This document shows positions 1 through 6,080 of a stretch of DNA of 13,560 nucleotides, in pieces; within the stretch, counting starts at the first letter, position 1, and each line of letters starts with the position of its first letter. The stretch is taken from contig JADLKI010000010.1 in NCBI GenBank assembly GCA_015657395.1, positions 26,070-39,629 of the forward strand. The letters are read 5' to 3'. The translations under genes were made by a program, and so were the position numbers. The notes beneath the pieces are model-generated. The model did not search any database. It was not told the origin of the DNA and saw only the letters and a list, made by a program, of their open reading frames with translations. The stretch comes from Spirochaetales bacterium (GTDB taxonomy: Bacteria > Spirochaetota > Spirochaetia > Treponematales > Rectinemataceae).

Positions 1-93
1 AAAGCCTATGAGTATCCCATGGTTCCGCATGAACTGCTTGTAGTTGAAACTTTTCACCTTGGGCCCCATCCCTTGTATTTGAGCGCTCGCCAT
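1..93 (-). CDS. Sugar ABC transporter permease, N-terminal fragment (cut by window edge)
   Basis: The first 31 codons of a gene that continues beyond position 1 are visible. The ATG at 93-91 shares one base with the TAA stop of the ATPase gene upstream (TAATG), and a GGAGGT ribosome-binding site sits about 8 bases before it. The visible residues are a hydrophilic cytoplasmic N-terminus (start MASAQIQGMG) that ends just as a hydrophobic stretch begins (GILIGF), as expected before the first membrane helix of an RbsC-type permease. Identity comes mainly from position: the next gene after an RbsA-type ATPase is normally the inner-membrane permease. No permease motif is visible in the fragment itself. 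Confidence 0.75.
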   Translation of the reverse strand, partial: MASAQIQGMGPKVKSFNYKQFMRNHGILIGF

Positions 94-1601
94 TATTGCA
101 CCTCCATCCGCTCGGTTTTCACCGCCAATTCCATGATTTTGTCAGCTGTCGCATCATTGCGGTCCATAATCCCCGTCTGGGCTCCTTCGTGAAGCACCAG
201 TATCCTGTCGCTCATGCCGAGTATCTCGGGGAGTTCGGACGAGACCATGAGGATCGCTTTCCCCGTGCCAGCCAGGCTCGACATCAGACGGTGTATTTCA
301 GCCTTCGTCTTGACATCGATGCCGCGCGTCGGCTCGTCGAGTATGATGATGTCGGGGTCGGCGTTAAGAACACGGGAGACGGCAACCTTCTGCTGATTTC
401 CTCCGGACAGGTTCTTGCAAGTCTGAGAAAGGCTTGAGTATTTGATCTCCAGTTTCTCCGCATATTCCTCGAAATATTTTCGTTCCAGTTTCCCCCTGAT
501 CAGAGGGCCCCGCATGCACTTCTTCAGGGACGACATGAGGACATTTTCCTTGATGGGCAGCTTGAGAAAGACACCATTCCTTTTGCGGTCCTCGGGCACC
601 ATGGCGATGCCCCGCTTAATCGCGTCCGCCGGTATGCGGTTCACGATTTTCTTTCCCCTGAGATATATTTCTCCTTTGCTGGGTTTTCTGACGCCGGCGA
701 TAGTCTCGACAAGTTCGGTGCGGCCCGCCCCCATGAGGCCGGCGACTCCCAGGATCTCGCCGCTGTGCAGGTCAAAGCTGATATTCTCGAATTCGCCGTC
801 CACAGAAAGTCCCTTGACCTCGAGGACCACTCCGCCTATGGTGGCCTTCTGTTTCGGGAAAAGCTCGTTTACCTCACGATCCACCATCATCCGGATGAGT
901 TCCTTCTCTGAGATTTCCGACACTTTCCCCGAATAGATCAGACGTCCATCCCGAAGCACGGTGACGCTTTCACAGACACCGTAAATCTCTTCCATTTTAT
1001 GGGATATGAATACTATGCATTTCCCCTGATCCCGCAGCGTGCGAATCATAGTCAGGAGATACTCGATTTCGTTCTTACTGAGGGCCGAGGTAGGCTCATC
1101 CATGATGAGGATCTCGGCGTTGAGGGACATGGCTTTGACAATCTCCACGAGTTGATTCTTGGCGACAGTCAAATCCCGTATCTTTACCTTGGGATCCAGA
1201 TTGACTCCAAGACTGGAAAGCAGACTCGTGGAATCTTGGTACATCTTCTTGTAATTGACTGAACCGGTCCCCGTTCTGGGTTCTCTGCCAAGATAGATGT
1301 TCTCCATTACCGAGAGGACTTTGACCTGATTCAACTCCTGAAAAATCATGCTTATGCCTGCGTTCTGGGCATCCCTTACATTTTTAAAATGCATTCTGTT
1401 CCCGTGAAGTAGAATTTCTCCCCCATCGCCCTGGTATAGCCCAATGAGGATCTTCATAAGAGTGGATTTGCCGGCGCCATTTTCTCCTACCAGCGCATGG
1501 ACTTCTCCGCGCCGGAGAGTCAGGCTGACGTTGTCCAGAGCATGCACACCGCCGAAATGTTTGGAAATATTCTTCATTTCCAATAGTATCTCTTTTTCCA
1601 A
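93..1601 (-). CDS. Sugar ABC transporter ATP-binding protein, RbsA/MglA type (double ABC domain)
   Basis: 502 residues, the normal length for the fused two-domain ATPases of CUT2 importers (ribose, galactose, xylose, autoinducer-2 type). Domain 1 has a good Walker A (GENGAGKST, 39-47), a signature loop without LSGGQ (LTVAKNQ, 144-150), and Walker B (ILIMDEP, 164-170). Domain 2 has a degenerate Walker A (GLMGAGRTE, 288-296), an intact LSGGNQQ (398-404), and Walker B (IIILDEP, 418-424). This asymmetry is normal for the family: one competent and one degenerate ATP site. The start is TTG at 1601, about 4 bases after AGGGGGA; an ATG at codon 9 is the alternative. The protein should power import of the ligand captured by the binding protein encoded just upstream. 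It follows that gene after 103 bases containing a terminator-like hairpin and is coupled to the permease by a one-base overlap. Confidence 0.95.
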   Translation of the reverse strand: MEKEILLEMKNISKHFGGVHALDNVSLTLRRGEVHALVGENGAGKSTLMKILIGLYQGDGGEILLHGNRMHFKNVRDAQNAGISMIFQELNQVKVLSVMENIYLGREPRTGTGSVNYKKMYQDSTSLLSSLGVNLDPKVKIRDLTVAKNQLVEIVKAMSLNAEILIMDEPTSALSKNEIEYLLTMIRTLRDQGKCIVFISHKMEEIYGVCESVTVLRDGRLIYSGKVSEISEKELIRMMVDREVNELFPKQKATIGGVVLEVKGLSVDGEFENISFDLHSGEILGVAGLMGAGRTELVETIAGVRKPSKGEIYLRGKKIVNRIPADAIKRGIAMVPEDRKRNGVFLKLPIKENVLMSSLKKCMRGPLIRGKLERKYFEEYAEKLEIKYSSLSQTCKNLSGGNQQKVAVSRVLNADPDIIILDEPTRGIDVKTKAEIHRLMSSLAGTGKAILMVSSELPEILGMSDRILVLHEGAQTGIMDRNDATADKIMELAVKTERMEVQ

Positions 1602-1666
1602 AAGATCCCCCTAATGTGTTTTTGACAAATGCCTCTCAAAGATAACCATGGTCGATGAAAGGAAAA

Positions 1667-1695
1667 CCGGCCGGAGGATAGGCCCCTCCGGTCGG
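1667..1695 (-). terminator. Terminator-like hairpin between binding-protein and ATPase genes
   Basis: Read on the minus strand, an 11-bp stem (arms 1685-1695 and 1667-1677, one G-T wobble) closes a 7-base loop. TTTTCCTTTC follows directly, and the hairpin starts 9 bases past the stop codon of the binding-protein gene. This is the form of an intrinsic terminator. Because the ATPase and permease genes follow with no visible promoter, it probably acts as a partial terminator or 3' stabiliser giving excess binding protein over membrane components, a common arrangement in such operons. Confidence 0.75.
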
Positions 1696-1704
1696 GCGAT
1701 TGGA

Positions 1705-2712
1705 TCAGAAGTACTTCGCCGCGAGTTCGTTGCGGGCGTTCGCTTTCTTTATGTACTCTTCTACGTTGTCCTTCGTCACAGTCTGGAACGGAATGAGGAT
1801 GGTCTTGACCGGTTTGCCATAGGCGGCGTCTATGGCCACCTTGAGTGCCGTCTCACCCTGCACGACCGCGTCCTGCCAGATGGTATTGTCCACGACGCCA
1901 GCCTTGATCTTTTCGAGCACCGGCATGTCCGCGTCGATGCCGCTCAGGAGAATCTTGCCCGCGAAGCCAGCGTTTTCCACCGCGGTGATGGCACCGACCA
2001 GAATGCAGTCGGCCTGGGCGGCGATCATATCTATTCCGGGGTCATTTCCCTTCCGGTAGGTCTGTATCCAGTTCTCCACGAGCTGAAGGGCCTTTTCACC
2101 TGACCAATCCGCGGTGTTCTGTACCACAAGCTTGATCTGCGGATACTGAGCGAGCTCTTCCTTGTAGGCCTGCTCACGAAGCACCTGGGCGGAATGTCCA
2201 AGAACCGCATTGATATACGCGAACCGGGGATTCTTGATTCCCTTCTCGGCAGCGGCCTTTACCAGTCGTTCCATCTGGAGACGGCCGGACTCCACATCGT
2301 CGGAGCCCACGAAGGCGGTCTCATTCTTGCTGTTCGTGGACTGGCTCAGGGTGACGACGGGAATGCCTTTGCTGTGGGCATAATCCACCGCGGCGGCAGA
2401 CTGCACCTTGTCCACGGGGTTGAGGAGGATGGCCTTTGCTCCTTCGGACACAGCGGTTTCCACCTGGCGAAGCTGGTTGGAAGCGTCATCGTCGGCAAAT
2501 ACGACACGGATGCGAACGTTGGGCTTCGCCGTCTCCATATACTGCCGCATGGCGGCGACCTGGTAACGGGGGAACATGCTTTGGCTTCCCTGCATGCAGA
2601 CATAGATCAGAGGCCAGGTATCCTGATTCTGCGCGCCGCTCGAGGTCACGGCCATCGTCACAAGGAACATGACCATAAGCACCATTACCATTTTTCGAGT
2701 AATGTTCTTCAT
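1705..2712 (-). CDS. Periplasmic sugar-binding protein, RbsB type (Peripla_BP_4 family)
   Basis: 335 residues. The N-terminus is a classic signal peptide: basic start (MKNITRK), hydrophobic core about 8-22, and a likely signal peptidase I site after SSGA (about residue 27). There is no lipobox cysteine, so the mature protein should be soluble in a periplasm. The mature part follows the type I periplasmic fold: first strand LIYVCMQGSQ (35-44), VFADDDASNQLRQVETAV (71-88), the AILLNPVDK segment (94-102), GIPVVTLSQ (116-124), and SGIDADMPVLEKIKAG (257-272) in the C-terminal lobe. The ATG start has AGGAGG 5 bases upstream. The two tryptophans W203 and W279 could stack on a ring, but the ligand cannot be predicted. 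It feeds the ATPase and permease encoded downstream. Confidence 0.93.
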   Translation of the reverse strand: MKNITRKMVMVLMVMFLVTMAVTSSGAQNQDTWPLIYVCMQGSQSMFPRYQVAAMRQYMETAKPNVRIRVVFADDDASNQLRQVETAVSEGAKAILLNPVDKVQSAAAVDYAHSKGIPVVTLSQSTNSKNETAFVGSDDVESGRLQMERLVKAAAEKGIKNPRFAYINAVLGHSAQVLREQAYKEELAQYPQIKLVVQNTADWSGEKALQLVENWIQTYRKGNDPGIDMIAAQADCILVGAITAVENAGFAGKILLSGIDADMPVLEKIKAGVVDNTIWQDAVVQGETALKVAIDAAYGKPVKTILIPFQTVTKDNVEEYIKKANARNELAAKYF

Positions 2713-2731
2713 TCTTACCTCCTACAATTTA

Positions 2732-2753
2732 CCGTTCAAAACGGCCTGAACGG
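2732..2753 (-). repeat. Hairpin just upstream of the binding-protein ribosome-binding site
   Basis: A perfect 7-bp inverted repeat (arms 2747-2753 and 2732-2738, loop of 8) lies in the 52-base gap between the epimerase stop and the binding-protein start, ending 10 bases before AGGAGG. No U-run follows, so it is not a terminator. As RNA it could protect or mark a processed 5' end of the binding-protein message. The structure is visible; the role is inferred. Confidence 0.5.
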
Positions 2754-2764
2754 CTGTATATGAT

Positions 2765-3724
2765 TTAAACCTGCCCGCCACGGGCAAGCGCCGCTCTGAA
2801 ATATTCCGCGCTGATGCGGATTCCGTCTTCGAGCCTGGTACGGCAGACCGGTCCTATCAGCTTTGCCAGCTCTCCCGTGTCCTTGTGCCGCGGGAAAGGC
2901 AATGGCGCGTCTTTGAACGTGATATGCCCCTTCGCTGCGGGGACCGTTTTCTCTATGGCCGCCACAATTTGCTCCATGCTCACCGTGCCGCCACCCAAGT
3001 TGTAGACCGCCGCCCCGTCAAAGCATGTATCGGCCGCGACGATGAAGGCCTTGGCAGTGTCGTCCGCGAACTGGAATTCGGCGGTGCCGCCGTATGAGAT
3101 CTCATAGGGCTCCCCCTTCACCGCTGCCTTGATCGCCGAGGTGGGAGTAGAAGTCATACCCTGGTCCCGCAGGGGGCCGTACACGACGAAGGGACGTATA
3201 GCTATGCTGGAGAGGCCCGTCTCTTCATAGTAGACTTTCGCCGCCCACTCGTTGTCCTGCTTGTAAACACCGTAAAACGAACGGGGGATAAGGGGCGAAT
3301 CGTGGCTGAACTCGCCGTTTGGATAATCGGCTACGTTGCCGTATACGGCGGTGCTGCTCGAGTAGACCACCTGTTTGAGCCCCGCGGCCCGGGCGGCTTC
3401 AAAAATATTGATGGTCCCTTCGACATTGACCCGCGCACCGAGGGTCGGATTTGCCCGACAGAAAGGCATCTGAAGCGCCGCAAGGTGTATAATTCTCTCC
3501 GCTCCGCTCATGCGGACCGCAGCTTTAAGGAGGTCGGGGTTGGTAATGTCCCCCGGCAGGACAATGATTTTGTCCATGTCCTCTTTCTTCATAATCAGCA
3601 ACAGCTTTTTCAGTTTCTCCGGATGGGGCATAAGGGCAAAGACTTTATGTCCCGTCTCCACAAGATTTTTGACAACCCAGCCGCCTATGCATCCACTAGC
3701 TCCGGTGACAAAATAGCTGCTCAT
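2765..3724 (-). CDS. NAD-dependent epimerase/dehydratase (extended SDR family)
   Basis: 319 residues, usual for the UDP-glucose 4-epimerase-like extended SDR family. The N-terminal NAD-binding motif is TGASGCIG (7-14, GxxGxxG). LAALQ (81-85) follows the fourth strand, SSS is at 122-124, and the catalytic pair Y151/K155 lies in YGVYK. RPFVVYGP (177-184) is a typical substrate-loop entry. Family members isomerise, oxidise or dehydrate sugars and sugar acids, often nucleotide-linked. In this catabolic operon a free sugar, lactone or sugar acid is as likely as a nucleotide sugar. The start ATG overlaps the regulator's stop by four bases (ATGA), with a run of six G about 10 bases upstream. Specificity is not readable from the sequence. 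Confidence 0.9.
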   Translation of the reverse strand: MSSYFVTGASGCIGGWVVKNLVETGHKVFALMPHPEKLKKLLLIMKKEDMDKIIVLPGDITNPDLLKAAVRMSGAERIIHLAALQMPFCRANPTLGARVNVEGTINIFEAARAAGLKQVVYSSSTAVYGNVADYPNGEFSHDSPLIPRSFYGVYKQDNEWAAKVYYEETGLSSIAIRPFVVYGPLRDQGMTSTPTSAIKAAVKGEPYEISYGGTAEFQFADDTAKAFIVAADTCFDGAAVYNLGGGTVSMEQIVAAIEKTVPAAKGHITFKDAPLPFPRHKDTGELAKLIGPVCRTRLEDGIRISAEYFRAALARGGQV

Positions 3725-4443
3725 TCCTCGTATCCCCCCATGCCCAGGAACGCTTTTTCTACATTGGAAATATGGTCCGCCATCGCCGCCGCTGCCGCCT
3801 CGGCGTCTCTCGTCTTCAGCGCCTTCAGGATTATCTCATGATCCTGTATCGTATTCTTGCGGATGTTGGGCATGGCGTTGCTCTTTTTGCGTATCATCAA
3901 TGCAAGTTTATTCACCGACTGCATGAAGACAGGGATAATCCGGTTTCCGGCAGCCTTCATGATCATTTCATGAAGTTCAAGGTCTTTGCGGAAAAAAAGC
4001 TGCTCGTCGTCTATCGCGGCCTCCGCCTGGCGGATGTTCTCTTCTATGGCGGCAAGTTGCTCATCGCTGATGTTCTTCACCGCCATGCGGGCTATGGCCG
4101 ACTCGAGGATGCGGCGGGCATCGTACAGATCGGCATAGAGGCTCGAATCCAAGTGAAAGACGATATCCAGATGCTCGACCATATCCTCGGGTTCGAGGCT
4201 TTTTATATAGGCTCCCGAGCCTTGGCGAATATCAATTATGCTCATCACCTGGAGCGCCTTGAGGGCTTCCCGAAGGATGGGCCGGGACACTCCTATGATT
4301 TCGCAGAGCTGACGCTCCGGCGGAAGTTTATCGCCAACCTTCAGACTGCGCTCCTTAATAAGAGCCAGAAGATTGTCAACAATACGCTCAACGGTGCTGG
4401 AGGTCTTTATATTGTTGAATGCATATTTTTCAATGTTACTCAT
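3721..4443 (-). CDS. GntR-family transcriptional regulator, FadR subfamily (FCD ligand domain)
   Basis: 240 residues from the ATG at 4443. The reading frame continues up to a TTG at 4455, but the ATG gives a four-base overlap (ATGA) with the dehydrogenase stop and is preferred. The winged helix-turn-helix occupies about 15-80 and includes the typical GDKLPPERQL (37-46), VSRPILREAL (52-61) and RQGSGAYI (73-80). The C-terminal all-helical FCD domain (about 100-235) keeps the expected metal/ligand positions D154, H158, H202 and H224. Family members are usually repressors relieved by a small organic acid or sugar acid. Lying inside the operon, it probably controls that operon, and the best candidate site is the inverted repeat at 8907-8931, whose half-sites (AATTGGT) resemble those of the FadR subfamily. 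Confidence 0.93.
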   Translation of the reverse strand: MSNIEKYAFNNIKTSSTVERIVDNLLALIKERSLKVGDKLPPERQLCEIIGVSRPILREALKALQVMSIIDIRQGSGAYIKSLEPEDMVEHLDIVFHLDSSLYADLYDARRILESAIARMAVKNISDEQLAAIEENIRQAEAAIDDEQLFFRKDLELHEMIMKAAGNRIIPVFMQSVNKLALMIRKKSNAMPNIRKNTIQDHEIILKALKTRDAEAAAAAMADHISNVEKAFLGMGGYEE

Positions 4444-5210
4444 TTTGCGACCCAACCACAGTCAACAAGCAAATCGACGCCGGTGATGAAAGACGCACCG
4501 TCGCCGGCCAAAAAATAGATCGCCTCGGCGATTTCCGAAGGATCAGCCCAGCGGTTGAAGGCCTGCTCGGCCTCCCGCAGTTTCTTTACTTCTTCGAAGG
4601 GCATACCCGTGCGAGTCGATTCAAGCTGAATGTCGCCTCGAAGCATGGGCGTATCAACCGATCCGGGGCTGACAGAATTGACCCTGATGTTGTATTTGGC
4701 GAGTTCCCACGCTACCGCACGGGTGAAGGAAATGATCGCGCCCTTGGTAGCACCGTAGATGGCGTGTTCGGTCTGGCCTACATGGCCCGATACCGAACCC
4801 AGGTTTACTATGGCTCCCTTCCTCTGCCTTTTCATGATAGGCAGCACATATTTGTGAAAGAGGAAGGTCCCGCCTATGTTCACCTGCGCAACCCTGAGGA
4901 ATTCGTCGTAGGTGGTATCTTCCAGGGGTTTTACCACCACGATGCCCGCGTTGCAGTTGAGCACATCGATGCGCCCGTAATAGCTCTCAGTCGTCTCCAC
5001 AAAAGCCTTGACATCTTCTTCGGACGAGACGTCCCCCACCATCTCGAAGCAGTCCGCCCCGCTCCGCCGCAGTTCTTCTCCCAGGGCCTGGATAGCCTGA
5101 CTCTTGTCCATCAGCGCCACGGTATAGTTGTTTTCCGCGAATTTCTTCGCCGAGGCCCTGCCTATGCCGCTGGCGGCTCCGGTGATCATCGCAACTCTCT
5201 TTTCGCCCAT
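4440..5210 (-). CDS. Short-chain dehydrogenase/reductase (classical SDR)
   Basis: 256 residues, a standard classical SDR length. It has the cofactor motif TGAASGIG (10-17), NAG (87-89), N111, and the catalytic S139, Y152 and K156 (YGATK). D35 at the end of the second strand favours NAD(H) over NADP(H). It should interconvert a hydroxyl and a ketone on a polyol, sugar or hydroxy acid. Next to a beta-keto acid cleavage enzyme, an attractive role is making the 3-keto acid that enzyme needs, but this is inference. The frame is open up to a GTG at 5222; the ATG at 5210 is chosen because GAGGTG lies 4 bases before it. It is 30 bases downstream of the BKACE gene and overlaps the regulator gene by four bases. 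Confidence 0.93.
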   Translation of the reverse strand: MGEKRVAMITGAASGIGRASAKKFAENNYTVALMDKSQAIQALGEELRRSGADCFEMVGDVSSEEDVKAFVETTESYYGRIDVLNCNAGIVVVKPLEDTTYDEFLRVAQVNIGGTFLFHKYVLPIMKRQRKGAIVNLGSVSGHVGQTEHAIYGATKGAIISFTRAVAWELAKYNIRVNSVSPGSVDTPMLRGDIQLESTRTGMPFEEVKKLREAEQAFNRWADPSEIAEAIYFLAGDGASFITGVDLLVDCGWVAK

Positions 5211-5240
5211 ATCGCACCTCACATTGTTAATTGGTTCAAT

Positions 5241-6029
5241 TTATCTGATCCCCATCATTTCCCTGGCCTGTGCCGGGGTCGCCACTTCCCTGCCCAGCGA
5301 GCGGGAGATGTCCGCGATCTCCTTCACGAGTTCGTGGGTGACTGCGATCTCCCCGTTCTGAAGGTATGGCCAGTCCTCTGTCCCGACCCGGACATTGTCG
5401 CCGTGCGTGATGGCCGCGACGAGGATGTTCATCTGCTCCTCGCACATGATGCTGACGGTTATCACGCAGTTTTCGGGCATGAGGCTCTTGCGGTAGAGGT
5501 ATTCCTCGACCGTGGGTGGCGACCATGTTCCGCCCGGCCAGCCGAGAAAGAATGTGGTGATATAGGGCGGATCAAAAAGTTTTCTTTCGATGAGTTTGTT
5601 CAGGTTCCAGATGGAGCCGGAGTGCCATATCTCCCATTCGGGCTTGACTCCATACCTGCTGCAGGCTTCGGTGTATTTCTCCAGCTCGGCCAGGGGATGA
5701 AGCACATCGCAGGTCACCTCGGTGAACGCTTCCGCGTGGTGATTGGCGATGATGGACACCATGTCGGACTTCTGTTCAAAGAGCTCTATTCTTTCCTTGA
5801 GGGGTATGCTGGACATGCCGCTCTGTATGATAATGTCCGACCTAGCCCGCACGCCGTTGATCACCGCGGCCCACTGGCCTTCGGCATGGGTGTGAAGGAC
5901 GCTGGCCCCGGCCTCTCGGCAACGGAGCGCTTCCTCAACGATCTCGGGAGCCTTCTTCGGGTATTCGACCTCGGGATTTAGCCAGCAGATATTCGGCGTG
6001 GCAACGATGACCAATGGTTTTTTATTCAC
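5241..6029 (-). CDS. Beta-keto acid cleavage enzyme, BKACE/DUF849 family
   Basis: 262 residues, slightly short for this TIM-barrel family (usually about 270-310). Characterised members such as 3-keto-5-aminohexanoate cleavage enzyme (Kce) use Zn and acetyl-CoA to split a beta-keto acid into acetoacetate and a new acyl-CoA. Visible here are AGASVLHTHAEG (40-51), with the zinc histidine pair H46/H48 at the same numbering as in Kce, and RVGTED (214-219), giving R214, E218 and D219 with the R-to-E spacing of Kce. The usual N-terminal TGAE segment (Kce Glu14) reads ATPNICW here, and the arginine after HxH is absent, so the substrate pocket is likely atypical. The start is GTG with AAGGAGT 6 bases upstream. 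It follows the fusion gene by 51 bases and precedes the SDR gene by 30. Confidence 0.9.
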   Translation of the reverse strand: MNKKPLVIVATPNICWLNPEVEYPKKAPEIVEEALRCREAGASVLHTHAEGQWAAVINGVRARSDIIIQSGMSSIPLKERIELFEQKSDMVSIIANHHAEAFTEVTCDVLHPLAELEKYTEACSRYGVKPEWEIWHSGSIWNLNKLIERKLFDPPYITTFFLGWPGGTWSPPTVEEYLYRKSLMPENCVITVSIMCEEQMNILVAAITHGDNVRVGTEDWPYLQNGEIAVTHELVKEIADISRSLGREVATPAQAREMMGIR

Positions 6030-6080
6030 TGTATGACTCCTTCATTCATGATTTTTATCTGTATCTTTTTCAAAGACCGC

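Noticed and set aside
1622..1645. Plus-strand TTGACA with a possible promoter
   Set aside because: No acceptable -10 at 16-18 bases, and no plus-strand gene follows.
5229..5241. Short inverted repeat AATTG-N3-CAATT containing an AATTGGT half-site
   Set aside because: Only 5 bp per arm, in AT-rich DNA at a gene junction with no promoter; the partner half-site ACCAATT is missing, so chance is likely.
4419..5981. 520-codon plus-strand open frame
   Set aside because: It runs antisense across the SDR and BKACE genes, both of which have complete family motifs. It has no recognisable domain and arises from GC-rich codon use on the opposite strand.
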